This document shows positions 12,673-25,599 of a DNA stretch of 64,000 nt, in pieces. The notes beneath the pieces were generated by a model. It worked only from the letters and a program-made list of their open reading frames with translations, was not told the DNA's origin and made no database searches. The stretch's first letter is position 1; every line of letters starts with the position of its first letter. Origin of the DNA: Hirsutella rhossiliensis (lineage: Eukaryota > Ascomycota > Sordariomycetes > Hypocreales > Ophiocordycipitaceae); the NCBI RefSeq assembly GCF_020360975.1, contig NW_025408679.1, positions 434,001 to 498,000 on the forward strand, given 5' to 3'. A program made the position numbers and the translations under genes.

Positions 12673-14409
12673 TATATAGTAAGCTAAATTAACTAACTTT
12701 AGAGCTATTATATTACCTTAAGATATAATATATAAGATTATTACCCTTTAATATAAAGTATAGTTACTTAAGAATAAAAAAGGTAATAAATAAGTTAGGG
12801 ACCTTAAAAAGGTAGTTAAACTAAAATAGCTAAGACTATTTAATAGTACTTATAGTATACTTTAAGACTTTCTTACTTAACTTAAAGCTTACTATTAGTT
12901 TTATATTACTAAACTCTTAGACCTAGTAAAAAAGGTACTTTATATAAGAAATTATTTATTTAAAATAGTACTTACTTAGTTTAAACCTATTATAAAGGAC
13001 TTTCTTAATAACTAACTAGTATAATAAGATAATAAGATAGATAAAGTCTTTACTAGTTTCTAAGGATTTAAAGAAGCTATTATAAAGGTATTTAAAATAA
13101 TTAATAAGGAATAAAAAGCTAAATAAAAACTTTAAGAACTTTAATAAAGGATCTTAGTATTAAATTATACTATAAAGTTCTATTAAGTTACCTTAAAACT
13201 TAATTATTATAACGAACCTTTTATATTACGATTTTATAATAAGCTTAAAAAAGAAGTTAAGGATAAGCTTTATAAGGAAATTCGACTTAATAACCTCTTA
13301 AACTATATTACTATAATAGTATAAATCGATAATAAATAGTATATATAATACTAAAAAAAAAGAGAAGGAAACTAAAACCCTTCTTATAAGAATAATATTA
13401 ACTAATATATTAATTATAAGAAAAGATATAAAACTCTTATTACTTATACTTATATAACTAACTTAAGTAAGATAGATTTAAATATAATATAAAAAAGTAA
13501 AGGAAAGTATTTTAATTAAAGGAAACTTAAATATTACTTTAAAGAGTATAAATAACCTTATAAAGAGAAGAAAACTTATTAAGCCTTAGTATTAAAAGGT
13601 AAGAAATACTTAAACGCTATTAATAAATAAGAACTAAAGTATAAACTCCTTAGTTAAACTATATATTATAATAATAAATATATAGTATACTTATATAATA
13701 AGAACGGTACTAAATAGTTCTTAAAGCTATTAAAAAAACCGTTATAATAATATAATAAAGGCATCTTAAAATATAAAAATAAGTTAAATTTATAAAACTA
13801 AAATACCTTTATCTTAAAAAAGTCTCTTAAAACTAAATTAAGAAAAATAGTAAACGATTCTAAGAAGATATATAAAATAAATATTAATAGTAATAATAAG
13901 TAGTTTTTAAATAATATAATAAAGAAAGTATAAATATAGCCCTTATACTTATAAAACTTATATAATAACTTAAGAAAGAATAATAAAGTATTAATAATAT
14001 AAGCTTTAAGAAATATAAAATACTTAAAGAAATAAAAGATAAGAATAAACTTATATTACTACCCTTATTATTAAAGGAAAATACTATAATTAAAGAATAT
14101 ACTTTATACTTTAAAGAATTTAAAGAAATACCTAAAATTAAAACCTAATAAATACCTTAAATTCTTATAGAAAACTAATAAGCTATATTAATTTAATATT
14201 AACTAGTACTATATAAAGAAAACTATATTATAGCTACTATTATAATCGATACTTTTATAGCTTTATAATAAGAATAGTAACTATAAGGAGAATTTAAAGA
14301 TAATTTATAAATACTACTTACTTATAAGTACTATAAGTATATTTTAAAGATATTATACGTTTACTTAAGTTATATAATATACTTTTAAATAAAGGTATAA
14401 TATAATACT
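12673..14409 (+). pseudogene. Eroded Ty3/gypsy, gag to protease region
   Basis: This is very AT-rich coding sequence with almost no CpG left. Reading TAA/TAG as Gln or Trp gives a long gag-like frame from about 12740: a capsid-type region with repeated L-x-x-F-L-x-x-L-K and Q-x-x-L-K-E-E-V-K-D-K-L patterns to about 13330, then a basic, Tyr-rich stretch at about 13500-13560 that may be a decayed zinc knuckle. I could not place a protease DTG/DSG motif with confidence. The same element resumes as RT at 26096. The frame is broken at 14410 by copia-2 LTR sequence. No 5' LTR found. Confidence 0.62.
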
Positions 14410-14414
14410 TTTTT

Positions 14415-14745
14415 TATCGCGAAGTATAGTTTAATTTTATAGTTCTTAAAGATATCCCTTAATAAGAAGGACTAAGGAAGCTAAAAAATAAGTTTTAAGG
14501 AAGGAGCTAAAAGAAGGTATAAAGAGGAGGGTAAAGGTAAGAGGGGAAGTAAAAGTAGTAATAGCTTCTTATAAAGGTAGCGAGAGATAAAATAAATATA
14601 CTAGTAATAGCTAGAAAGAAAGGGAAAAACTAGTAAAAAGCTTAGTAGTAAAAAGGATATTAATAGCTTTTTTAAGTAAGATCTTTTTTATTAATTAAGA
14701 TACTAAATAGGTATAAAGAGGGGTATTAAATAAAGGAAAGAAGGA
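14415..14745 (+). repeat. copia-2 LTR, 5' fragment
   Basis: These are the first ~330 bp of the copia-2 LTR, beginning TATCGCGAAG as in four other copies. The 5 bp before it (TTTTT) and the 5 bp after the matching 3' fragment (TTCTT, 17375-17379) agree at 4 of 5 positions and could be a RIP-altered target duplication. The LTR is cut at 14745 by a 673-bp-LTR element. Confidence 0.85.
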
Positions 14746-15418
14746 TATTTATTATATACTAGTCCCTTAGTATAGGGCTAGTATATTAACCTTACCGTTT
14801 ACTTAGATTTAGTATAAGTTTAATAAGTAATTAAATAGACTAGCTACTATATATAATTAAATATATTATATAGACTAGCTACTATATATTATTACGTATA
14901 TTAAATATAGACTAGCTACTAGTCTTATAAGTTAAAGTAAGAGTAGTAATAATTATCTATATTCTTTTCTACCTACTTAAGATCTAGCGGGTTCTTTATC
15001 TTCTATATATACTATAGCGAGCGTAGGACCTTACTTAGGGCTTTAACTAAGTAATATCTTAACCTTATAATCGTATAACGGTAGTATAGCGTTTTAGTAG
15101 TATTTCCTAGTATTTTCCCTAGGTAGGCATAGGTATTTCTTTATAATTTCCCCGCTATATCCTCGTAGTAACTTCTTAGGGAAATATCGGTATAATCCTT
15201 AAGGAACTATTATTACTTAGGAAATCGTAGTATATTTCCTATATAATATATCCTTAAGGGAAATCTCTATAAAATATCTATATAATCCGCTCGGTTATTA
15301 TTTCTAGGATTTCTAGGTGATTTCCTAGAGTTTACCTAGTAGCTTCTAGGTTCCTTCTTTTATAGGGAGCCTTAAGGAGGGAGGCCGATATCGTTATAGG
15401 TACCTAGATTATCGACTA
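14746..15418. repeat. LTR (left) of the 673-bp-LTR element
   Basis: This is the left direct repeat, 673 bp, with internal short repeats of the string GACTAGCTACTATATAT near 14850-14920. It is identical in length to the right copy and differs mostly by C/T and G/A changes. Orientation of the element is not proven because no coding sequence exists to set it. Confidence 0.88.
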
Positions 15419-16320
15419 CCTAGGGAATCGATAAATCGATTAACGCTTCTATATATAATCGTTTTCTCGGTTTCTTTAAGGACGTTAAACGTTATATTAA
15501 AGGGGCTAGCGGGGTTAAACTTCCTTATATCTTTTAGTTTAATACGTACTAGGGGTGCTCGAGGAGGGTTTATAGTAGTATTATCCCCGGTATCTCTTAC
15601 TATAGCTTTTACTAGTAGTCTTATAAGAGCTTCTTCTATAATTAGACTTACTAGCTAGTTTGCTAGGGTTATTATCGCGAACGTGCTATTAAGGGTAGTA
15701 TTATTTAGAGGTTCTTCCTTACTTTATTCGTTATAGTTTAGCGAACTTCTTAGCGAACTTCTAAGGCTTTATCCTTTTAATAGAAGTAGTTAGGGCGGGG
15801 CGGGAGAAGTAATACTATACCGATTTCTATACGGCTCCGTTACTTATAGCTAATATTGCCTTATCGCTAGAACGTATTCTAGGTTATTAATTCGTTCTTA
15901 TAGGCTTTAACGATCGGCTAGGTAAGCTAGTAAGTTATATCGTAGAAGTTCCGCTCTTAATTCCTCTAGGCGTTATTCCTACCGCTAAGGTAAGCGATCT
16001 AGCTATCTTTTATTTCTATAAGCACTTAATAGGAAATATCCCGGAAATAAGTATTTTTCTAACTACTAATAGAAGCTCTATAATACTTAAGCTTTAATAT
16101 ATTAAAGTTCTACCTTTATCCGGAGTTCCCTAAGTATTTCTTTTATAAAAAGAGATTAAGAAGCTAGTATTTATTAGTACGCGAATAGGAGCTTTCTTCC
16201 TAAGAAGATATCGGGGTTTATAGGTTAAGGTTAACTCGTCCCTTTCCTTATTCTTTACCTTACGTTCTACTAAATATAGACTTTAAGAGAATAGATAATT
16301 AAGGGAATAGGAATTACTAC
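15419..16320. other. Internal region of the 673-bp-LTR element
   Basis: About 900 bp between the two LTRs. No gag, protease, RT or integrase motif could be found in any frame. A purine-rich string (TTAAGGGAATAGG, ~16299-16311) lies just before the right LTR and could be a polypurine tract, which would make the element plus-strand. Otherwise I see nothing in it. Confidence 0.55.
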
Positions 16321-16993
16321 TATTTATTATATACTAGTTCCTTAGTATAGGGCTAGTATATTAACCTTACCGTTTACCTAGATCTAGTATAGGTCTAATA
16401 AGTAATTAAACGGACTAGCTACTATATATAATTAAACGTATTATATAGACTAGCTACTATATATTATTACGCGTATTAAATATAAACTAGCTACCGGTCT
16501 TATAAGTTAAAGTAAAAGTAGTAATAACTATCTATATTTTTCTTTACCCGCCTAAGATCTAGTAGGTTCTCTATCTTCTATATATACTATAGTAAGCGTA
16601 GGAACTTACTTAGGGCTTTAACTAAGTAATATCTTAACCTTATAATTATACGATAGTAGTATAGCGTTTTAGCGGCATTTCCTAGTATTTTCCCTAGGTA
16701 GGCATAGGTATTTCTTTATAATTTCCCCGCTATATCCTTATAGTAACTTCTTAAGGAAATATCGGTATAATCCTTAAGGAACTATTATTACTCGGGAAAT
16801 CGCAGTATATTTCCCGTATAATATATCCCTAAGGGAAATCTCTATAAAATATCTATATAATCCGCTCGGTTATTATTTCTAGGATTTCCGGGTAATTTCC
16901 TAGAGTTTACTTAGTAGCTTTTAGGTTCCTTCTTCCGCGAGGAGCCTTAAGGAGGGAGGCCGATATCGTTATAGGTACCTAGATTATCGACTA
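16321..16993. repeat. LTR (right) of the 673-bp-LTR element
   Basis: This is the right direct repeat, 673 bp. It matches 14746-15418 along its whole length. It is followed after about 10 bp by copia-2 LTR sequence. Confidence 0.88.
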
Positions 16994-17002
16994 TAGGGTA
17001 TC

Positions 17003-17374
17003 CTATAATAAGAGGGTAAGGGTAAAAGGAAAGTAAAAGTAGTAATAGCTTCTTATAAAGGTAGCGAGAGATAAAATAAATATACTAGTAATAGCTAGAA
17101 AGAAAGGGAAAAACTAGTAAAAAGCTTAGTAGTTAAAAGGATATTAATAGCTTTTTTAAGTAAGATCTTTTTTATTAATTAAGATATTAAATAAGTATAA
17201 AGAGGGGCATTAAATAAGGGAAAGAAAGATAATTAAGGTAATATAATAATTACTCCCTTATTATAATTACTACCCTTATAAGAATTAAATATCTCTACCT
17301 TACTTATCCGACCCCTTACTTTTAAATTTACCCTTATATATTTTTATATACTTCTTATATCTTTCTTTATAAGA
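17003..17374 (+). repeat. copia-2 LTR, 3' fragment
   Basis: These are roughly the last 370 bp of a copia-2 LTR, ending TATAAGA as in the complete copies. It overlaps in LTR coordinates with the fragment at 14415-14745, so the two cannot be halves of one LTR split by one insertion. Confidence 0.83.
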
Positions 17375-17379
17375 TTCTT

Positions 17380-17593
17380 AGTTAAGTTTAAAGGATAAGT
17401 ACTTTTAAAACCCTACCTAAGTATAAAACTAAACTATTAGAAACTTAATTTATACTACTTAAATAACTAAGTTATATTATTAAAACCTAATTATAGTATA
17501 TTACTTAAATACCGCGATAATTATAGTTTACTAATAAGATATTTTTTAAAGAGATATAAAATATATAAATATATTTAAATAAAGGAATAGTAT
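17380..17593 (+). pseudogene. Short coding remnant between copia-2 LTRs
   Basis: A strip of AT-rich sequence with one continuous frame if RIP stops are ignored (K-x-N-L-Y-Y-L-N-N and L-L-K-Y-R-D-N-Y-S-L-L-I-R-Y patterns). It is either host gypsy sequence or another element. Product not recognised. It ends where an inverted copia-2 LTR begins. Confidence 0.4.
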
Positions 17594-18079
17594 TTTTAAG
17601 TAAAGAGATATAAAAAGTATATATAAAATATATAAAGGTAAAAGTAAAAGTAAGGGGATAGATAGGTAAGGTAGAGATATTTAAATCTTATAAGGGTAGT
17701 AATTATAGTAAGGGAGTAATTATTATATTGCCTTAATTATCCTTCTTTTCTTTATTTAACGCCCCTTTTTATACTTATTTAATATCTTAATTAATAAAGA
17801 AGATCTTACTTAAAGAAGCTATTAATATCCTTTTAACTACCGAGCTTTTTATTAGTTTTTCCCCTCCTTTTTAGCCGTTACTAGTATATCCGTTTTATCT
17901 CTCGCTACCTTTATAAGAAGCTATCGCTACTTACGCTTCTCTTTATACCCTTACCCTCCTTTTTATACTTCTTTTTAGCTCCTTTTTCCTTTTTTTATAC
18001 TAGGTGTTTTTAGCTTCCTTAGTCCCTCTTACTAAAGGATATCTCTAAGAACTATAAAATTAAGCTATACTTTATAATA
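17594..18079 (-). repeat. copia-2 solo LTR, inverted
   Basis: This is a complete copia-2 LTR on the minus strand, 486 bp; its end at 18079 is the inverse of TATTATAAAG, as at 19273. Flanking 5-mers AGTAT (left) and GGTAT (right) match at 4 of 5 positions. It has no internal region, so it is probably left over from LTR-LTR recombination. Confidence 0.85.
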
Positions 18080-19267
18080 GGTATAGCGCTACTTACTTTA
18101 AAGTATTTAAACTATTAATCTTTAAAGGCTTATATAATAAGTTAAATATAATAAAGAAGATTATAATAAATATATATACTTAAACTATAAAGTTTATAAA
18201 TATAAAAAGGTATAGGTATAATATAAATAATATAATAGTATACTAAAATATTATTAGTAATATATATAAAGGCTATAAGCTATATTTAACTAAGGAGAAA
18301 TTAATATAAAAGTACTATATAAGAAATAAAAAGATATAAAACGAAAACTTAACTTTTAATATAAAAATAAATAAGATTTTAAAGTATAGTATATAATTAA
18401 CTATAAAGTAGTATAATATAAATAATATAGTATTAAGAAATAAGAAATCTTTAATTAAATATAAGAAGTTAGTTACTTATACCTTAATATAATATTTTAT
18501 AATAAAAGGATAAAGAAATAATATTAATAATAAATTAAAGAAGAATACCTAAATAAAATAGATTAAGACTATAGAAAAAATAAGGTATACTATTTATAAA
18601 AGGGCTATAAACTAATATAATATAATAAATTTTAAGGACCCTATATATAATAATAGTAAGTTATAGTAACTAAATAGTATTAAATATTTAAACTATAAGA
18701 TATTATATATATATACTTTTAAACTATAGCGTAATAAGTAATTATATTTTACTTAAAGTTATTAATTATTACTAACTTATATAAAGATATAAGAAAGATT
18801 TATAAAAATTTATAAATATTAAAGGAGAGGCCTTTAACTATAATAATAGAATTATTAATATAGAGATTAATTACCTTAATATTAATATCTAAAGCTATAA
18901 TAAATAATTTAACTTTAATATTATAGATATTAAAGAATATAACCTTATATTAAGGCTTTTAAAGTTATAAGAGAGTAACTTACTAATTAACTAGAAAACT
19001 AGCTAGCTATATTAAAATAAAGATATATATTTCTAGGACTAACAGATTTAAAAGAAAGTAAAATTTTATAATAATTTAGCTATTAAATAAAATAAAAAGG
19101 ATAACTATTTAAGTAAATTATTATAAGCTTTAAAAATATAAATAGTAACTAAACTAATAAATATAATAAAACTAATTAATAAGACCTATATACTAACTAA
19201 TATAGCTATATAACCTAGTATTTAATATAAATAAAATAAAGGATATAATATAAAGATTTAAAGAGTT
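18080..19267 (+). pseudogene. Unidentified AT-rich coding remnant
   Basis: 1.2 kb of strongly AT-biased sequence. The plus strand gives a long frame rich in Lys, Asn, Ile and Tyr whose stops are almost all TAA or TAG of RIP type; it ends in Q/N-rich sequence and a K-R-Y-I-S-R-T-N-R-F-K-R-K basic block near 19030-19065. It joins 17593 across the inverted LTR. By position it should belong to the host gypsy between gag and RT, but I see no protease or RT motif. It could be a different element. Function not assigned. Confidence 0.4.
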
Positions 19268-19272
19268 ATTAC

Positions 19273-19753
19273 TATTATAAAGTATAGCTTAATTTTATAG
19301 TTCTTAGAGATATCCCTTAGTATAAGAGACCTAGGAAGCTAAAAAATAAGTTTTAAAGAAGGAGCTAAAAGAAAGTATAAAAAAAAAGGTAAGGGTAAGA
19401 GGGGAAGTAAAAGTAGCGATAGCTTCCTATAAAAGTAGTAAGAGATAAAATAGATATACCGGTAATAGCTAAAAAGAAAGGGAAAAACTAATAAAAAGCT
19501 TAGTAGTTAAAAGAATATTAATAGCTTCTTTAAATAGGATCTTCTTTATTAATTAAGATACTAAATAGGTATAAAGAGGGGCGTTAAATAAAGGAAAGAA
19601 GGATAATTAAAGTAATAAAATAATTACTCTCCTACCTTTATTACTACCCTTATAAGAATTAAATATCTCTCTCTACCTTACTTATTTAACCCCTTACTTT
19701 TAATTTTACCTTTATATATTTTATATATACTTCTTATATCTTTCTTTATAAGA
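19273..19753 (+). repeat. copia-2 5' LTR
   Basis: 481 bp, starting TATTATAAAGTATAGC (TATCGCGAAG in less mutated copies) and ending TATAAGA. ATTAC precedes it. The two CpG of the start have become TpA pairs here. Confidence 0.92.
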
Positions 19754-19770
19754 GTTATAAGCCTAAGAGG
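19754..19770 (+). other. copia-2 primer-binding site candidate
   Basis: GTTATAAGCCTAAGAGG follows the 5' LTR directly. The GTTATAAGCC core is the same as in copia-1 and nearly the same in the TRIM at 26793, and fits priming by the anticodon arm of initiator tRNA-Met after one RIP change. The bases beyond the core differ between families. Confidence 0.55.
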
Positions 19771-19789
19771 AAGTATATTCTTATACTTT

Positions 19790-22700
19790 CTAGCTACTAT
19801 AAAAGGTACCTTTCTTATATCCTTTTACCTTTCTTACTAAAAAAGCTAATTTTTAACTAACTTTTCTACCTTTCTTTTATAACGATATTAAAAAATAACT
19901 CCTTTATAATCTTTATAGTTTATAAGACGATTCTTATAAAGCCCTAAGATTAAGATAATTAGGTAAAGGAGTTATAGGCTTATATAGGTAAAACTATCTA
20001 TAATTAATCTTCTTTAATAAGTAGGACCCTCTTAAGCCCCCTCGTTATCTTAAGGTAATAGAATTTATAAAAAGAGCTTCCTTCTTTTTTAAGCTAACCT
20101 TTATATAATAAAGAGCTTTTTCTACTACCTTAAGTAACTATAAGAGTTATTATAAGAAATACCTTTATAAGATAAAGCTACTAACTACTACTTATATAGT
20201 AATAATAAAATCTATTAGTACTATAAAGCTAATCTTTCTTTAAGAAAAAAAGACTCTTAAGTAATAGCTTTTAAAGCTTAAGACCTTAATAGCTCCCTTA
20301 AGGGGCTATATAACTAACTATATTAAGAAGACCTATATAGTATACCTAGGAGCCTTTTTTACTAAGAACTTATTACCTTCTTTATAGCTAGCTAAGTAAG
20401 AAGAAATCCTTAAGGAAGCTAACTAAAACTTCCTAATAAAAGCTCTTTCTAGCTAGTAGCTATAAGATATATCTCTACTAATAAAGCTTATTAGTAATAG
20501 TTACTTAACTATCTTTTAAGAAGCTAGCTAAGAACTAAATAAAGAAGCTATTAAAGTATAATAGTAAGTAGTCTTATTCCTTTATAGCTAGTACTCGGCC
20601 TAAATAGTTTAACCTACTACCCTTATAGCTACTATAGCCCCTATTACTATAGCTACCGCTACTACTACTATAGCTATTACTCCTTTAGCTCCTCTTCCTT
20701 TAAGAGCCTTAATCCTATCTTTAACGGCTACCTTAGTCCTAGCCCTAGCTCCGCCTCTTACTCTAGGCCTAGCCCTAGTCCTATTAGCTAGACCGGCCTA
20801 ACTAGTCCCTTAATAGACCTTTTAGTCCGTTAGTCGAAAAATTAAGGAACTAATTAAAATTAAACCTCCTTATTAAAATTAGTAATAAGGGGTAAAAAAG
20901 GGGGTTTTTAAGTAAGCCTTTTAGATTAAGGTAAGGATTCCTTAAAGAAATAAAAGACTAAACGATAAAACGGCTACCTAGCTTATAATTCCCTAGGCTA
21001 TTAATTATTATAATACTAATAGGTCTTTAAGGAAAACTAACTTAAAGGATTTAACCTTTTAAAGAGGCTATAAGAAATAATATAATAGTCTCTTAAAGAG
21101 GACCCTTTATTATAGAAGAAGATAGATAAGATTTAGGTTACTAAGAAATAGTAACTAATACCGCTGCCTTTATTCGATCTATAAATTTAAGGAAAGATCG
21201 TTAGTATAATAAATCTAGTATTTATCTTCTTTATAGATTAATAAGACTACCTATTAAGACCCTTTAACTATCCCTTATAAAAATTAGCTATCCTTAACTT
21301 TAGTACTTCCCTTAATATCTATAATATACTCTTATAATTCTAGTCGTTTAAGAAGGTATAGAGGAAATACCTTATTACTAAGGAATTAACTATATAGATA
21401 GAGGGATATAAAAGGGTAATTTTTACGATAAAATTACTTAATAGGTCTATATAAATTCTTTAATAAAAAAGGGTAGCTTTTTACCTTTAATTATTAATAA
21501 GCTTAATTTCCTTTTACTTTCTTTAAGAAGAAGGAATCTTTTAAGATATAACGTCTAAGCTTATAAGGCTAGTTTAAAAGAATTAAACTATTAGACTTAT
21601 TAAAGAGCAATTCGGTTAATTTATTCTTAAATTCTAACCTATCCTTAAAAAGGAATCTCTTAAAAAGTTAGCTTTCCTTATAAAGAGGAATAGGTCTATT
21701 ATAAAGGACCCTCTTTTAGTAACCTAAGGAGATAGTCTTTTTTAGTATATATAACTTAGTTACTTAGGCCCCTTAGCTTTATATAAGCTAGTCTAATAAT
21801 AAAGCGTATAAATAAGGGGCTTAAAGACTATTAAATATAAATACTATAGCTAAGGAAAGACTAAGAGATAAATTTCTAGACGAACCCCTTTACGGCTAGA
21901 CTAGCTATATAAGGAAATTTAAGTTAACTAAACTAACGTCTCTAAGGATTAAGAAAGCTTTATTAAGGTAATATTCTTTATATATACCTTTTTAAGGATA
22001 GTTTTTATCGCGAAGTATAGCTTAATTTTATAGTTCTTAGAGATATCCCTTAATATAAAGGACCTAGGAAGCTAAAAAATAAGTTTTAAGAAAGGAGCTA
22101 AAAGGAAGTATAGAGAGGAGGGTAGAGGTAAGAAGGGAAGTAAAAGTAGCAATAGCTTCTTATAAAGGTAGCGAAAGATAAGATAGATATACTAGTAACG
22201 GCTAGAAAGGAGGGGAAAAACTAGTAAAAAGCTTAGTAGTTAAAAGGATATTAATAGCTTCTTTAAGTAGGATCTTCTTTATTAATTAAGATACTAAGTA
22301 TAAAGAGGGGCGTTAAATAAAGGAAAGAAAGATAATTAAGGTAATATTATAATTACTCCCTTACTTTAATTACTACCCTTATAAGATTTAACTATCTCTG
22401 CCCTACCTATCCGACCCCTTACTTTTAATTTTATCTTTATATATTTTATATATACTTCTTATATCTCTCTTTATAGGAGTTTTCCTTTATTTCTTATAGA
22501 CCTACCTAAGTAAGTATAACTAGTTTACCCTTTAAGACTTTTTTAACTAAATAAAATCCTACTTTAGCTATAAGGTAAAGAAGATATAGTTTAATAGAGA
22601 GCTATTTATAAAAGATATCTTAAATTAGCTTTAAAAAAGGGTATTTTACCCCTTTCGTTAATACTAAATACCTAAGCTTAAAATAGAGGGGTAGAAAGAT

Positions 22701-25540
22701 TAAGGGGTACTATAATAAAAAGGGCCTATATAATAAGACTTACTATAAAGCTTCCCTATAACTTATAAAAGGAAGTTGTTAAAACCGCCTATTACCTTTA
22801 AAACTAAACCCCTAGGGACCCTAAGGACCCTAGGGAACTAAACTAAGGAATAAACTAGAAATTACCCCTTAAGCTCTTTATAAAAAAGAGGGCCTTACTA
22901 TCCTACCTTTATACCTATAGCTATAAGGTATATACTATAACTATTAATATATAGCTAAAAAGGAAGAAGAAAAGAAAGCTTAATCTTATAGCTTTTATTA
23001 GTTACCTTATTAGCTATAATTCTATAAATATCTTTTAGATCTAGATTCCTTTTCTATAAAAGGTTATTTTAACTAGGGATATAATTTTCTATAAATCTAG
23101 CTTTTTTAATAGAAAGAGGGATTAATAGCCCCTCTTACTCTTATAACGTTAAGTAATTTAAAAAGTCTAAATCCCCCCTTTTTAATAGTCTTAAAAAGAG
23201 GTCTTAGATAAGGAAATAGAAGAAAAAACTAATATTAAAGTAGTTAAGGATAACGCCGATATTAAGGAAAAAGAAGAAAAGGAAGCTACTAGATTAAATA
23301 ATCTAAACGAAGAAAGAGACTATAAGAAAGTAGTAGAGCTAGAATACGCTTACCTCCCTACGCCTCCTCCTATATAAGAAGAAGATCTAAAAGTAGCTTT
23401 TTTAGTTAGTTATCCTATCTTAACCCTTAAGGGGGTAGGAAAGGTACTTCTTTTAAAGGATTACTTAGCTAGCTTTTTATCCTTACTTTAAGAAGTAAAG
23501 GAAGGTATAGGGCCTAATATAATTACTAAAGAAAACTAATTTCTCTTTTATTTCGATTGTTTTTCCGACTTCTATTTAACGCCTATAAAAGCTAGTTCTT
23601 ATAGAGTATTTATAGTAAGCTAGCTTTTAAAGCCTTTATTAATAAAGAAGGTATATAAAAGAGACCTCCTAGACCTACTAGTAAACTAAAGGTAGCTAAA
23701 AAGATACCCTTTTAAAGACTAGTTTTTCTAGGCCTAGAAAAACTACTTAGTCTTATATAAAGAGATAAGGTCTTTTAAAGAGGTCCTTAAGAAAAAGGTA
23801 AGAGGAAAATAGGTCCTTAACTATAAGTAGGTCTTTATTTATAAGACTAATAAATATAGCTTCTTTTAAAAGTATAAAGCCTAGCTAGTTATCTATAGGA
23901 ATTAATAGGAAAAGGGGGATCTACTTACTAATATAACTACCTTAATAAGGATATTCTTTTAGACCCTTATAGCTATAGTAATAGAATTCGACCTCTAAAT
24001 TAATTAAATAAATATAGTTAACGCTTTTATTAACTACTTATTTAAGGAAGAAGAAGTTATCTATATATACTTTCTACTAAGCTTTTAATAGCTAGGAAAG
24101 GTTCTATAGCTTAGGAAAGCTCTATATAAACTATAAAGATTACCCCTTCTTTAGTAATAGTATTTAATAGGTTCCCTTAAAGCCCTAGGCTTTAAGAAAG
24201 TCCTTTAGGAACTATATATAATATAAAAGGGTAAATTTATAATCTTCTTTTATATCGATAATATTATCTAAGCTTACTTAAAAGAGGAAGAAGCTATTAT
24301 TAGGGAGGCTATATAAAGCTTATAATAAAGGTATAAGATAACTAAGCCAAGGGAGCTAAAGTAGCTTTTAAAGATATAAATCCTTTAAAATAGGTCTTAA
24401 TAGACTATCTAGCTTACTTAGGACGCTTATATTAATAAGGTCGCTTATAAATTCCTCCTTAATTCCCTTAATAAGAAGCCTCTTTCTATACCTATATTAA
24501 ATAAAGAGCTTTTACTTAATCTATCTATTTAAGCTAAGGAGTAAGAGAAATATTAATATTAATAGAAGGTAAACTCCTTACTTTATTTTTCAGCTATTTC
24601 TATTAAACCGGATATCTCTTTTATAGTCTCTTAGCTAGCTAGGTATAACTAGAATCCTCGCCCTAGGTATTAAAAAGTAGTAAACTAAGTAATCTTTTAT
24701 CTTTATTAAATAAGATTATATAGTTTACGCTTAAGAGGGTAAGGAAGGAAACTAGCTACTAAAATCTTTCTTTATTTAAGCGATTCGTCCTTTATAGATA
24801 ATTCCTTAGATAGAAAGAGCTTATAAGGGTATATTATATCCCTTTTTAAAGGAACTATTACTTAAAGAGCTTCGAAGTAAGCTACTAATACTACTTTAAG
24901 TATAAAAGTAGAGCTACTAGCTCTTTTAAAAGCGTTAAAAGAAGCGATTTTCCTTAGCTAGCTATTAATATTTTTATAACTATAAATTCCGACCTTATTA
25001 GCTATAGAATATAATAATATATAGACTATATAAATTCTTATAAAGGTAAATAGTAAGCTATTAACCTAGCTATAGTATATCGATATCTATTAGTATTAGT
25101 TATACTAAGAGGTCTAAAAGGGACTTATTTTTATTTATTAAGTTTTAATAGTATTAATAAAAGCTAATAGTCTTATAAAGCCCTTACTAAAGTAAAAGCT
25201 AGCTTTCTTTTTATAGTAAATTAGGTTAGAAGATATTTAAGAAAAGCTATCCTTAAAAGCCCGCTTTAAGAGTCTATAAGAGGAGCTAATAGTATATAGG
25301 AGGAAGGAAACGTTTATAGCTAAAGAGAGGAATTAAGACTTATTTTAAAAGAGGGCCTCTAGCTTAATTAGGACTTATTCTTCTTAAAGGCCCCCTTTTT
25401 AGGGACTTATTCTTAGAAAAGCCCCCCTTTCTAATAAGACTTAATTTCCTCCTTAGGCCCCTTTTTCCTAAAGTAGGTCTAAAAAAGCTTAGGGCTAAAA
25501 CCTAGATTTCTTAAGTAAGGGATATATATAGACTAAGACC
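19790..25540 (+). pseudogene. copia-2 gag-pol polyprotein remnant
   Basis: This is the polyprotein of the copia-2 element. Gag-like sequence is at about 19800-21950; integrase and RT follow the solo LTR. RT is clearest: near 24100-24270 it reads K-A-L-Y-x-L, P-L-L at the usual G-L-R-R-S-P-L-L-W-Q spot, then L-K-A-L-G-F-K-K-V, then the catalytic box Y-I-D-N at 24251-24262 in the context F-F-Y-I-D-N-I-I (from YVDD: TG to TA turned Val to Ile and Asp to Asn). RNase H follows to about 25300, and the tail contains repeated short Phe/Pro-rich units (25330-25480). Dozens of TAG/TAA from Gln and Trp codons make it dead. Confidence 0.87.
22006..22478 (+). repeat. copia-2 solo LTR inside copia-2
   Basis: 473-bp LTR of the same family inserted in the internal region of the full element, with its own perfect duplication GTTTT (22001-22005 and 22479-22483). 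It is therefore a separate, later insertion reduced to a solo LTR and not a border of the host element. Confidence 0.93.
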
Positions 25541-25599
25541 TCCTCTATAGGCTTACTAGCCTAAGTATTTAGCTTTACTATTTCTATAAGGGCAGGCTA

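Larger units (their letters stand above)
14746..16993. mobile_element. Non-autonomous LTR element with 673-bp LTRs
   Basis: Two direct repeats of exactly 673 bp (14746-15418 and 16321-16993) enclose about 900 bp without gag or pol. Each begins TATTTATTATATACTAG and ends ATTATCGACTA, which is what TG...CA ends become after RIP. The layout is that of a small LARD-like non-autonomous LTR retrotransposon. The flanking 5-mers (AAGGA at left, TAGGG at right) do not match, and the copia-2 LTR around it is not continuous: about 230 bp of that LTR is present on both sides. This points to recombination between two insertions rather than a single clean one. Confidence 0.8.
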
